Translations under genes and position numbers: made by a program | Shown here: one piece after another, positions 1 to 7,093 of the stretch | How positions within the stretch are numbered: position 1 is the stretch's first letter | Layout: every line of letters starts with the position of its first letter | Notes under the pieces: generated by a model | Databases searched by the model: none | Seen by the model: only the letters and a program-made list of their open reading frames with translations | Told to the model about the DNA's origin: nothing | NCBI GenBank assembly: GCA_039208045.1 | Contig: JBCCRH010000183.1 | Coordinates: 1 to 11,167 of the forward strand | Direction: 5' to 3' | DNA: 11,167 bases | From: JBCCRH01 sp039208045 | GTDB lineage: Bacteria > Bacteroidota > Bacteroidia > Chitinophagales > Saprospiraceae

Positions 1-276
1 CGTGCTATTGTCACTCACTTGTAGCCAAGTATTCCATACAAATGGCCAATTATTCATATTATTAGTAATGGTGTAAAAGCCATCATTAGGTGGCGTAGCA
101 GTAGTATAGGTATAGCCCGGCGCAATACCTGGATTATTGGGTAAAACAGTGGCAGCGCCACTACCGAAATCGCCGTCTTCAAAAATATTATCTCCTAGGT
201 TCCCATCACAAATTTGAGCAGTTAGGCAAGAGAAGGAAAAGCAGATAAGGAGTAGGGAGAACAATCGGATGAACAT
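1..276 (-). CDS. Secreted protein, N-terminal fragment (runs off left edge)
   Basis: This frame is open from an ATG at 276 to the window edge, about 92 residues. The first 21 residues (MFIRLFSLLLICFSFSCLTAQ) form a signal peptide: one arginine, a hydrophobic core and a TAQ end typical of Bacteroidota. The mature part is rich in Asn, Gly, Thr and aromatic residues (for example ICDGNLGDNIFEDGDFGSG and FYTITNNMNNWPFVWNTW), as in large extracellular adhesin or T9SS cargo proteins of this phylum, which often open with a lectin- or galactose-binding-like segment. An in-frame ATG at 288 would add MLEP; I prefer 276 because the signal peptide then begins normally. No Shine-Dalgarno is visible. The C-terminus is outside the window, so function and secretion route cannot be judged. 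Confidence 0.72.
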   Translation of the reverse strand, partial: MFIRLFSLLLICFSFSCLTAQICDGNLGDNIFEDGDFGSGAATVLPNNPGIAPGYTYTTATPPNDGFYTITNNMNNWPFVWNTWLQVSDNST

Positions 277-372
277 AGGCTCTAGCATTTAGTGTTGCTA
301 TGCTAGTTAGAAAAAAGTCTCCAAATTTGAAAGGCAGCAGCGTCTGATTTTTGTTAATCTTGGAACACTAAG

Positions 373-1062
373 TCAAGATAATACTAGTTCTAGCACTTGT
401 TTTGCTTTCGCAAAACTTTCCAAGAAAGGGGCTTCTATCATCAGCGTCTGCCCCGAAAATGGATGTGTAAAACTAAACTGCCGGGCATGCAATAGCAGGT
501 GGGGAATGCCGAGGATCTCTCGAAAATATTTGTTGTGCTTAATATCTCCATATCGGCTATCACCGATGATAGGATGGCGCAAGTGCGCAAAATGGCGCCG
601 GATTTGGTGGCGTCGGCCACTGTGGAGTTGTATCCTTACTAAGCTATATCGAGAAGTAGGGTATCTGCTTATCGCAAATGGGTGCTCGACTTGGGCTAGT
701 CGTTGATAGCTGGTGCGTGCTTCTTGTACGATACCTCTTTCCAGGTGCTTTAGCGGATAATCGATCGTAGCTTCTTCATGGACGAAGCCTCGGATGATGG
801 CCACATAATATTTCTGAATGGCTTGCTGCCGCATCTGCTCGGAGAGCTGACCAGCAGCTTCTGAAGTCTTTCCAAAAATGAGCACGCCACTAGTTGCACG
901 ATCGAGACGGTGTACCGGATAAATGCGATAGCCGACTTGCTTTCGGAGCAATTGTAATGCAAAGACGGTGTCTTCGCTAATGTTGGTGCGGTGTACGAGC
1001 AGAGCATTGGGCTTATTGATTGCAATGTAGTGCTCATCTTCGTACAGAACAGGAAGTTCCAT
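373..1062 (-). CDS. truC: RluA-family RNA pseudouridine synthase, TruC-like
   Basis: Isomerises uridine to pseudouridine in RNA. It most resembles TruC, which modifies U65 of certain tRNAs in E. coli. With the ATG at 1062 the protein has 229 residues, a little shorter than E. coli TruC. The catalytic motif HRLDRATSG is clear, with the nucleophile Asp54. Downstream lie RRHQIRRH (about 150-157), HPIIGD (163-168) and YGDIKHN, the TruC-like form of the RluA C-terminal half. There is no S4 RNA-binding domain, as expected for TruC. The frame could also begin at GTG 1068, where the G of the upstream TAG stop is the first base, but ATG 1062 gives the normal family start (MELPVLYEDEHYIAINKP). It sits 5 bp after the DinB-like gene and is probably co-transcribed. 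Substrate assignment to tRNA rather than rRNA is inference. Confidence 0.85.
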   Translation of the reverse strand: MELPVLYEDEHYIAINKPNALLVHRTNISEDTVFALQLLRKQVGYRIYPVHRLDRATSGVLIFGKTSEAAGQLSEQMRQQAIQKYYVAIIRGFVHEEATIDYPLKHLERGIVQEARTSYQRLAQVEHPFAISRYPTSRYSLVRIQLHSGRRHQIRRHFAHLRHPIIGDSRYGDIKHNKYFREILGIPHLLLHARQFSFTHPFSGQTLMIEAPFLESFAKAKQVLELVLS

Positions 1063-1067
1063 CAGCA

Positions 1068-1673
1068 CTACTCTCGGTTCTTCCCCATGAACACGTTCAC
1101 CCGGCTATCCATCGGATTACCGGAGGCGCGGCGATAAGCTACAATTTGACCGACATGATAAATGGCATCTGCAATAGGCCCATTGTACATATTCCAGAGC
1201 GGAAATTCCGAGCTACGCTCCCCTCGTTTAAACGCAATTTTGTAGTCCTCCATTGGTGCCGTTTGCTTCCGCAAAAGCTCACTAGCCTCATGCAAATTCA
1301 ACAAGGTTTGTGCCCGCTTTTGCTCAAAAGTCAGCGTTTGCTTAGGTGCAGGACGTACATTCGGCTGTTGTTTAAACCCATTCAGAATGGTTTTGGATAG
1401 GCCAAACAAGTGGTCTAAGGTCTCCCCTGCTGTACGGCTATCCTCACTTGGCTTATAGGCCAAATCTTCTGTCCTCAGCTTTTCCGTGGCCCAATAATAG
1501 CGATAGCCCAAGCCCTCAATCATACGAGCAGTCACCGCATGAGCGGAATAATCGGCAGGTGCTTCGGGAATTTGCCGAAAAGGCAAGTCAGCAGTAGGTT
1601 TCATATCCAGAGTGGTTTGAGCATGAAGTGATACACAAGCAAAAAGGAGTAAAAAGAAAACTATACGAGACAT
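1068..1673 (-). CDS. Secreted DinB-like four-helix-bundle protein
   Basis: A 201-residue protein starting MSRIVFFLLLFACVSLHAQ, a signal peptide probably cut near residue 18 or 19, so it should act in the periplasm or at the envelope. The frame stays open 41 codons further upstream, but that stretch holds no signal peptide and overlaps a promoter-like sequence, so I chose the ATG at 1673. The body looks like the DinB/YfiT fold: His88 in GETLDHLFG fits the first metal ligand and His173 in AIYHVGQIVAYRR fits the C-terminal HxxxH ligand pair. The second histidine of that pair is Ile177, so the usual three-His site looks incomplete. DinB proteins of known function are often thiol-dependent transferases, but this one cannot be assigned a reaction. 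It lies directly upstream of the TruC-like gene, and its stop touches the alternative GTG start of that gene. Confidence 0.75.
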   Translation of the reverse strand: MSRIVFFLLLFACVSLHAQTTLDMKPTADLPFRQIPEAPADYSAHAVTARMIEGLGYRYYWATEKLRTEDLAYKPSEDSRTAGETLDHLFGLSKTILNGFKQQPNVRPAPKQTLTFEQKRAQTLLNLHEASELLRKQTAPMEDYKIAFKRGERSSEFPLWNMYNGPIADAIYHVGQIVAYRRASGNPMDSRVNVFMGKNRE

Positions 1674-1690
1674 GGAAGTGCAATTTTGGC

Positions 1691-1722
1691 GAAAGATAGG
1701 ATAAAATCGGGATTGTGTAAAA
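1691..1722 (-). promoter_or_regulatory. Candidate Bacteroidota-type promoter for the DinB-like gene
   Basis: Read on the minus strand, TATCTTTC (1698-1691) matches the Bacteroidota -7 element TAnnTTTG except for the last base. TTTT (1722-1719) stands in for the -33 TTTG with a 20-nt spacer. It lies about 18 bp ahead of the ATG at 1673. It was matched by eye in an AT-rich stretch, so chance is possible. Confidence 0.35.
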
Positions 1723-1749
1723 TAGTTATTTTGGAGGCATATCCTTACA

Positions 1750-1781
1750 TTGAGTTGTAATAGGCTATAAAACTTCATTTG
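1750..1781 (+). promoter_or_regulatory. Candidate promoter for the MDR oxidoreductase gene
   Basis: TTCATTTG (1774-1781) matches TAnnTTTG with one mismatch. TTGA (1750-1753) lies 20 nt upstream as a weak -33 element. The ATG follows at 1806. Together with the minus-strand candidate at 1691-1722 this would make a divergent promoter pair in the 132-bp gap. Weak support. Confidence 0.3.
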
Positions 1782-1805
1782 CGTAAAATAATACAATATT
1801 AACCT

Positions 1806-2810
1806 ATGCGGTACATTTCCATTCCCACCGGTGGTGGTTTAGATCACATTAAAGTTCAAGAGCAGGCAAGTGCCACTCCCAAAGCGGGAGAAGTGCTCGT
1901 TCGCTGGCATGCTACTTCCCTTAATTTCCATGATTATTTAGTGGCCATTGGAGCTATTCCGGTGCCGGAAGGCCGCATCCCAATGTCGGATGGAGCTGGG
2001 GAGGTGATTGGTATTGGAGAGGGAGTAAGCGAATGGAAAGTAGGCGATAGGGTGATGTCTTTATTTTTTCCTAATTGGATAGATGGGCGACCAAGCCTAG
2101 CAAAAACCAAAGGTATTTCGGGCGAAACGGTGGATGGCTATATCCTGGAAGAAAGCTGTATTTTGGCGAAAGCCCTAACTGCTATACCGACGGGCTACAC
2201 CTATGCACAGGCCGCTACCCTGCCTTGTGCCGCGCTCACTGCCTGGCGCGCACTCGTTGTGGAAGGGCAAATCAAAGCGGGCGATAAAGTACTGGTGGAA
2301 GGTACTGGTGGCATGTCGATGTTTGCAATGCAGCTGGCCTTGGGCATGGGGGCTGAAGTATATGCCACGACCTCCTCGCCTGCTAAAGCTGAGCGACTAA
2401 CGGCCATGGGGGCTTCCGCAGTTATCAATTACAGAACCGATGAACGCTGGGGAAGAACTATTTTTAAGCAAACCGGTGGTGGCGTAGATCATGTGATCGA
2501 TGTTGGAGGTGGCTCAACCATGCGACAGTCTATTGAGGCGGCAGCAATAGGTGGGCATATTTATTCGATCGGCATTTTGGGCAATGGCCGCAAGGGGGAG
2601 ATTACCTTTCCCAAATTGTTCTTTAAGCACCTGCGCCTAACAGGCTTGGCGGTAGGTAGCCGAGTGATGCAGGAAGATATGGTGAAGGCCATCAATCAGA
2701 TGAAGCTCCAACCACTCATTGACAAAAGCTTTGGCATGGATCAATTGGCAGATGCTTTCCGGCATCAGGAGTCCGGAAAGCATTTTGGTAAAATTGTAGT
2801 GGAGTATTAA
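1806..2810 (+). CDS. Zinc-free MDR-family NAD(P)-dependent oxidoreductase (quinone oxidoreductase/alcohol dehydrogenase-like)
   Basis: A 334-residue cytoplasmic medium-chain dehydrogenase/reductase. The N-terminal GroES-like half contains SLNFHDYLVAIG (38-49), DGAGEVIGIGEGV (62-74) and VGDRVM (79-84). The nucleotide-binding half has the glycine-rich GTGGMSMFAMQLA (166-178) followed by GAEVYATTSS (182-191). At the position of the catalytic zinc cysteine of alcohol dehydrogenases the sequence reads SLNFHDY, and no four-Cys structural zinc lobe is present. This places it in the zinc-independent group with quinone oxidoreductases and enoyl reductases. A likely role is NADPH- or NADH-dependent reduction of a quinone, enone or related small molecule; the substrate is unknown. 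It is the only plus-strand gene in the window and is transcribed alone. Its TAA shares bases with the stop of the convergent hydrolase gene. Confidence 0.85.
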   Translation: MRYISIPTGGGLDHIKVQEQASATPKAGEVLVRWHATSLNFHDYLVAIGAIPVPEGRIPMSDGAGEVIGIGEGVSEWKVGDRVMSLFFPNWIDGRPSLAKTKGISGETVDGYILEESCILAKALTAIPTGYTYAQAATLPCAALTAWRALVVEGQIKAGDKVLVEGTGGMSMFAMQLALGMGAEVYATTSSPAKAERLTAMGASAVINYRTDERWGRTIFKQTGGGVDHVIDVGGGSTMRQSIEAAAIGGHIYSIGILGNGRKGEITFPKLFFKHLRLTGLAVGSRVMQEDMVKAINQMKLQPLIDKSFGMDQLADAFRHQESGKHFGKIVVEY

Positions 2811-4162
2811 TTGCGCAGTTTTAGCATTTTATTGGCTTTCGCCAAATCAGCTTTTGCTCGTTCAGACTGTGGGAATGAGCGAGCGTTGAGCTGGAATAGT
2901 CGTTTTGCTGTGGAATAATCTTGTTTATTCCAGTAATGATAAGCCTTGATTTGAATCAAGTCTTCGTCCATGCTAACCTGACTAGCTATAGCCAGCTTTT
3001 CGATCGTAGTATGCTCATTGAGCAGGCGATATATGGTAGCTTGGGTGTGCTCATAGGCTTTTCGCTGCTCCTCACTTGCTGTTAGATAAGTCTGAAGGTA
3101 GTAGTATACATCAATAAAATCAGTCTGATCCGTATTGGATAGAATAGCAATGGAGTAGTCCGTATCGTCCCACCAGCCTACTACGCCCCGTGCACCAAAA
3201 AAAGCTCCATCGTGCCCTTTAAAGGTATAGCCATTATGATCTTCAATTTTCATCCCAAAACCGTAAGGCCCCAAAGGACTATCCACTTGCTTGCTTTGCA
3301 TTGAAGTCAAAGTAGTGGGATTCAGCAACTGCCCATTGCGCAAAGCAGCAATAAATTGGAGCAGTCCAGTGGGGCTTACGTATGCTCCGCCTGCCGGATT
3401 ACTCGACAGGTTGAGGTAGTGATTGGGCTTCCAGTAATCGTCTGGCCCAGCCGGGCGGTTGTAGCCGGTAGCAGCATGATGCTTGATCGCATCCAGCGCA
3501 TAAAACTCCGCACGTTGCATATCCGCTTTTTTGAAGACGGCCGATTGGATGAGCGCTTCATAAGAAGTGCCCGTAACCGCTTCGAGTACAAAACCCAGTA
3601 GGAAGTAACCTACATTACTATACTGAAACTGCCCTACCTTTTGCTGGTCTACTTTAGCATCTGCTAATAGTGGTTTATAATCCTTCAGTACCCTGTAAGG
3701 ATGCTTAGGCCCTTTTATAAAATCCAAAGAAAACCACAGTGGCAAGCCGCTCGAATGCGTAAGCAATTGTCGGATCGTACACGTCCCTATGGTATCTTGC
3801 TCGGATATATCCGGCAAATACTTGCTTACCGGGGCATCAAGCTCAAGCTCCCCTTTTTCTATCAGTTGAAGGATGGCTGTGGCCGTAAATAGCTTACCAA
3901 TAGAGGCGATGTTGTACAGCGTAGCAGTATCTGCTTTTAGCTGAAAATTCCGATTGGCTAAGCCATAAGCTTTGCTGAACACCAGCTTATCTTGTTTGGC
4001 GACAGCCACAGAGACGCTAAAGTCCTCATCCTGAAGCGCCAGCTCTTCAAGGTACTTCTGAAGATGCAGTACTAAGGAATCACTTTGCGCAGTGCTCCGT
4101 ATCGGTAATGATAAAAGCAGGATCAACCCAAAAAAGGATAGCAATAATCTATTCATTAACAT
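2807..4162 (-). CDS. Exported serine hydrolase, class C beta-lactamase/DD-peptidase-like
   Basis: A 451-residue member of the beta-lactamase-related serine hydrolase family (Pfam Beta-lactamase, PF00144). A signal peptide ending RSTAQ (about residue 26) directs export. The active-site triad of motifs is present: S87-I-G-K90 (SxxK, nucleophile Ser87), Y181-S-N183 (YxN) and H317-D-G319 (HxG, in place of KTG). Such proteins act as esterases, D-amino-acid peptidases or amidases more often than as true beta-lactamases. Residues after about 390 leave the hydrolase fold and resemble one TPR-like helical pair (YHYWNKQDYSTAKRLFQLNA). The start overlaps the upstream S41 gene by 14 bp; a second ATG at 4156 (MNRLLLSFFG) is equally good and overlaps by 8 bp. 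The overlap implies translational coupling with the S41 lipoprotein. Physiological substrate unknown. Confidence 0.87.
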   Translation of the reverse strand: MLMNRLLLSFFGLILLLSLPIRSTAQSDSLVLHLQKYLEELALQDEDFSVSVAVAKQDKLVFSKAYGLANRNFQLKADTATLYNIASIGKLFTATAILQLIEKGELELDAPVSKYLPDISEQDTIGTCTIRQLLTHSSGLPLWFSLDFIKGPKHPYRVLKDYKPLLADAKVDQQKVGQFQYSNVGYFLLGFVLEAVTGTSYEALIQSAVFKKADMQRAEFYALDAIKHHAATGYNRPAGPDDYWKPNHYLNLSSNPAGGAYVSPTGLLQFIAALRNGQLLNPTTLTSMQSKQVDSPLGPYGFGMKIEDHNGYTFKGHDGAFFGARGVVGWWDDTDYSIAILSNTDQTDFIDVYYYLQTYLTASEEQRKAYEHTQATIYRLLNEHTTIEKLAIASQVSMDEDLIQIKAYHYWNKQDYSTAKRLFQLNARSFPQSERAKADLAKANKMLKLRN

Positions 4163-5951
4163 CTAGTTTTGAGACCGCTTGTAGCTCGGTATCTATTCCA
4201 TTTACAAAGTCGGGGATATTCTTCTCAATTACAATATCTGGTTCAATTCCGCCATTTGGGGTATTCGCGTCGACTGGAAATGCCTGTTGCTTAATCACAG
4301 GAATATCCACTTCAATATCTAGGTTCGGAAGATTCAAAAAGAACATGTAGCCTCCATTTGTGCCAAGCTGATTGCCACCGGTCGTTTGTCCAACTAGCGT
4401 AATGTCCGTAAGGGCCTTTACGTAGGTGGCCATCAGGTGGGTCGCAGAGCTATTAGAGGCATCCGTGAGTAAGTAGGTCTTCCCCTTGAAATTTTTCTTT
4501 CGAGGCTTAATCGATTCTGGCTTGCCCGTGTACTTTTGCTTTAGTCGGTACCTACCATTCTCTTTAGTCGCATACTTTGTCATATCGTAAGGAAACTTAT
4601 CCCAGGTACCAATATGCTCTTTCAGGCTGTCTGGAATGACCAAATAGTTGACATATGCTTCCATGGGTGGAAGCTCTACTTTTTTATCTGTAAAATAAGA
4701 TAGCAAATAAAGTGCTACCTTGCCCTCGCCTCCTTCGTTGCCTCTGATATCGAGAATCACACGCTCTATATCGCGCTCAATAATTTCCTCCATCGACTCG
4801 TCTATGAAGCCCTTCCAGTCAAAATCTGTATTAAATACAGCAAAGGAGCCTGCCTTCAAGTAGGCTGTTTTGGCGTCTGGGTAGTCGAGTTGCCAGAGAT
4901 CAGCAAAGCTATTCCCAAAATCGGGATAGCGCTCCTTCAATAGCTGGTCGCGCTTAGTCTTGGAAATAGCCTTCACGTTAACCTCCTGCTCTTGGCCGGT
5001 GCTGTGGTCTTTTAGCTGTAGCTGAAAGGTATCGGTCGAGCCAAATACCAGTGGGAAGAAAATGTCGAAAAGGGAGAACTTTTCTACTCCATTTACCGTC
5101 AAGCGTTCGATGCGCTTGGCATCATTTTTTCCGTCTGCTGCGATATAGGTGCTTAGTTCTGCTAGAAGGGCTTGCGTTGAAATTCCATTGATAGAAAGGA
5201 TTTCTAAACCTGCTTTTAGCGCAGGCTCTTCCGAGGCATTTCGGTCAACGAACAAGCGATTCCCAAGGGGTGTAAACGTAAATGGTATTTTATCCGGCGT
5301 GTAGAAAAACGCTCGCTTCACTCGCTTATTTTGGTTCCAAGGGTTGGTAAAAGTATGACTGCATTGGATCGTTGCTGCAAAGCGAGAGATATGCTTGTAG
5401 GCACCGGCTAGATTAGGTTGTGCCAATAGCTTCGATTCTAGCGTTTGCAGTGCTTGCTCAAAATCCGCCTCTGACTGAAAAGTGTATAAGCTAGGGTGAA
5501 TGAAGGTCAGGTACTCCTTCAAAATTGCTATATCTTTTTTAATCTGCTCGGGAGTGAACGTAAACTGATCCGACTCGTCTGTGGTATAGTATTCTAGCTC
5601 ATTGAACTGATAAGAAACGCTGAGAGTGTCTCCACGCTCCAGATTCAGATAGCGATTATCGCTACCTTCCAACTCGATCGTCCCATCTGCTACAAACTTG
5701 AAGTATATAAACGGCTTATCTGTTTTAAAAGTGATGTAGGTTTCAAATACATTAGGCTGCTTGGTGGCAGCCATGGAGACGGGCCTTTTCCACGAAAGTG
5801 GCTTCTGATTACCGATCAATTCCACCTTATTGGGAATATCTATAGCGTCTAACTCGACTTTGAAATGAACGGTATACGTCTCGGCATCCGAGCAGGAGCT
5901 GTAAAAAGTGGCGGCAAAGAAAATCAAAAAATAGAAAATGGTACTTCTCAT
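4149..5951 (-). CDS. S41-family peptidase-like lipoprotein with N-terminal beta-sandwich domain
   Basis: A 600-residue predicted envelope protein. Residues 1-20 (MRSTIFYFLIFFAATFYSSC) look like a lipoprotein signal with Cys20 as the lipidation site. Residues about 25-118 (FKVELDAIDIPNKVELIGN, then alternating strands ending GDTLSVSYQF) resemble a CBM20/AMPK-type carbohydrate-binding sandwich; this is a tentative reading. A helical segment with HPSLY (152-156) and C197-S-H199-T follows, then a PDZ-like stretch (about 226-262, EEPALKAGLEILSINGIS). The S41 core comes last: ILDIRGNEGG (399-408), LLTDASNSSATH (494-505) with Ser502 as likely nucleophile, GQTTGGN (521-527) and NGGIEPDIVI (566-575). 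The Prc/CtpA catalytic lysine position holds Asn527, so a tricorn-like mechanism using a histidine is more likely. It is co-transcribed with the overlapping serine hydrolase. The start is the first ATG before the signal peptide. Confidence 0.86.
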   Translation of the reverse strand: MRSTIFYFLIFFAATFYSSCSDAETYTVHFKVELDAIDIPNKVELIGNQKPLSWKRPVSMAATKQPNVFETYITFKTDKPFIYFKFVADGTIELEGSDNRYLNLERGDTLSVSYQFNELEYYTTDESDQFTFTPEQIKKDIAILKEYLTFIHPSLYTFQSEADFEQALQTLESKLLAQPNLAGAYKHISRFAATIQCSHTFTNPWNQNKRVKRAFFYTPDKIPFTFTPLGNRLFVDRNASEEPALKAGLEILSINGISTQALLAELSTYIAADGKNDAKRIERLTVNGVEKFSLFDIFFPLVFGSTDTFQLQLKDHSTGQEQEVNVKAISKTKRDQLLKERYPDFGNSFADLWQLDYPDAKTAYLKAGSFAVFNTDFDWKGFIDESMEEIIERDIERVILDIRGNEGGEGKVALYLLSYFTDKKVELPPMEAYVNYLVIPDSLKEHIGTWDKFPYDMTKYATKENGRYRLKQKYTGKPESIKPRKKNFKGKTYLLTDASNSSATHLMATYVKALTDITLVGQTTGGNQLGTNGGYMFFLNLPNLDIEVDIPVIKQQAFPVDANTPNGGIEPDIVIEKNIPDFVNGIDTELQAVSKLDVNE

Positions 5952-5953
5952 TC

Positions 5954-5990
5954 GTTTTGTAGATTTTGGTAAATGAATACTCTACAAAAC
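5954..5990 (-). promoter_or_regulatory. Perfect 10-bp inverted repeat next to the S41 gene start
   Basis: GTTTTGTAGA (5954-5963) and TCTACAAAAC (5981-5990) are exact reverse complements separated by 17 bp. The start-proximal arm ends two bases before the ATG at 5951. In the mRNA it would fold into a stem that holds the ribosome-landing region, or in DNA it could be an operator. No Shine-Dalgarno sequence is present here. Which role applies cannot be told from the sequence. Confidence 0.5.
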
Positions 5991-6013
5991 TGTCTTTTTT
6001 GGGAAGAAGAGTC

Positions 6014-6057
6014 GTCTCAAATTAATTTGATTCCGTCTCAATTCCTCAATTTGAGAC
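6014..6057. promoter_or_regulatory. Cluster of GTCTCAA dyads, operator-like
   Basis: Three copies of a GTCTCAA box occur in 44 bp: direct copies at 6014-6020 and 6035-6041, exactly 21 bp (two helical turns) apart, and an inverted copy TTGAGAC at 6051-6057. The outer arms extend to a perfect 10-bp repeat, GTCTCAAATT (6014-6023) and AATTTGAGAC (6048-6057). The left copy runs into a perfect 14-bp palindrome TCAAATTAATTTGA (6017-6030). The layout suggests a regulator binding upstream of the S41/hydrolase operon; no regulator gene is visible in the window. Confidence 0.5.
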
Positions 6058-6066
6058 AAAAGGAGC

Positions 6067-6089
6067 CTGGCGCGGGCTGGACTCGCCAG
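6067..6089 (-). terminator. Possible terminator of the arsenosugar operon
   Basis: On the minus strand CTGGCG (6089-6084) pairs with CGCCAG (6072-6067) around an 11-nt loop, beginning 5 nt after the arsM stop codon at 6095-6097. It is followed by GCTCCTTTTG, a short T-rich tail of only four T. The GC-rich stem and position fit an intrinsic terminator, but the weak U-tract leaves doubt. Confidence 0.45.
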
Positions 6090-6094
6090 TATAT

Positions 6095-7063
6095 CTAGCA
6101 ACATCCACCCCCATCATAGTGGAAGGTAGATTCACTGATATAAATATCATCGCGCCCTAAGCTAGCCAATGCTCCTGCTGTTTTATCGCATACCGCCAAG
6201 GGCTGGTTCTGCAATAGCACATGCCCTTTCTCATCATCAAACTGATCTTCATCGCCGAAGTAAATAGCTGCTTTACCTGTGAAGACGCAAGGGCCATCGG
6301 CAGGCATTGGATCTTTGATCGCTGCCACTTCGATGGACTCGATATAGATTAATTCTTCTGTGTCGTAGTGCTTGGGCGAAAGGATGCGGTAAGGTTTGCG
6401 GGCGCGGATTTCGATGGTTCCAAAGCCTGCATCGGTCAGCATTTTCACATACTCCTTAATGGGTAAGCTTCCGCTTAAACAGAGGGCACGGAGGCGCTCG
6501 TCATTGCGCAAAGCATCGTTCATCGGTTGCTCGCAGGTAGGATCGCTCATCACTAAGCGGCCATGTGGTTTGAGTACGCGGTACATTTCTGCAATCGCTC
6601 GGCGTAGGTCTTCTTCTTTGAAGATGTTAAATAGGCAGTTTTGTGCTGCCACGTCGATGCTGTTGTCTTCCACCGGAAGATTTAGGGCATCTCCTTTACG
6701 TAGATCCACAAATTCCGAGTGGAACCACTCGTTTTGGTCTTCTGCCTCCAAAAAGTTTTTCTGCGAAGCTTCCAACATCTCATCTACCACATCCACTCCA
6801 ATGACGCCATGTCGCTGGCGAGAAAAATAGGAGAATTGCAGCAGTTCCATCCCTCCGCCTACGCCAACGTACAATACTTTAGGGTTGTTGACTAAGTCCC
6901 TGGCGTGTACCGTACTACCACAGCCGTAGTTCATACGCTGCATAATGATGGGAATCTTCAGCCCAGGTAATTCCCAGATAGGATTTGTGGTACAACATAG
7001 GCCCACATCCGGCGTGAGGGCTGCTTCTTTATAAACGTCTTTTGTTGTTTCTAGATAACTCAT
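6095..7063 (-). CDS. arsM: Arsenosugar-type arsenite S-adenosylmethionine methyltransferase ArsM
   Basis: A 322-residue cytoplasmic SAM-dependent methyltransferase that would methylate trivalent arsenic, supplying the methylated arsenical for arsenosugar synthesis. SAM-binding motif I is VLYVGVGGGMELLQ (63-76), with the acidic strand-2 end GVDVVDEML (89-97) and VLKPHGRLVMSD (163-174). Candidate arsenic-binding cysteines are Cys23/Cys24 (GLCCTT), Cys48 (NYGCGS), Cys143 (QNCLFN) and Cys195 (LCLSGS); the last two fit the conserved ArsM pair. The C-terminal third contains PADGPCVFTGKAAIYFG (254-270), AVCDKTAGALA and a terminal GGGCC. I recognise this tail as the ArsM form found beside ArsS, rather than classic stand-alone ArsM. 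It is the last gene of the operon, 30 bp after arsS. The start has AGGATA just ahead of the ATG, a weak ribosome site. Confidence 0.88.
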   Translation of the reverse strand: MSYLETTKDVYKEAALTPDVGLCCTTNPIWELPGLKIPIIMQRMNYGCGSTVHARDLVNNPKVLYVGVGGGMELLQFSYFSRQRHGVIGVDVVDEMLEASQKNFLEAEDQNEWFHSEFVDLRKGDALNLPVEDNSIDVAAQNCLFNIFKEEDLRRAIAEMYRVLKPHGRLVMSDPTCEQPMNDALRNDERLRALCLSGSLPIKEYVKMLTDAGFGTIEIRARKPYRILSPKHYDTEELIYIESIEVAAIKDPMPADGPCVFTGKAAIYFGDEDQFDDEKGHVLLQNQPLAVCDKTAGALASLGRDDIYISESTFHYDGGGCC

Positions 7064-7093
7064 TATCCTGTTCTCTTTTTCTTTGACTGTTAC

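Noticed and set aside
289..371. Inverted repeat TTAGTGTT/AACACTAA around the gap between the TruC-like gene and the left-edge gene, considered as ends of a small mobile element
   Set aside because: Eight-base repeats at this distance are expected by chance several times in a window this size, and no target-site duplication is visible.
1674..1796. A 41-codon upstream extension of the DinB-like gene
   Set aside because: It would bury the signal peptide inside the protein and covers a promoter-like stretch; the ATG at 1673 is a better start.
2807..4162. The serine hydrolase as an antibiotic-resistance class C beta-lactamase
   Set aside because: It has HDG in place of KTG and a C-terminal TPR-like extension, typical of the broader hydrolase family; resistance cannot be inferred.
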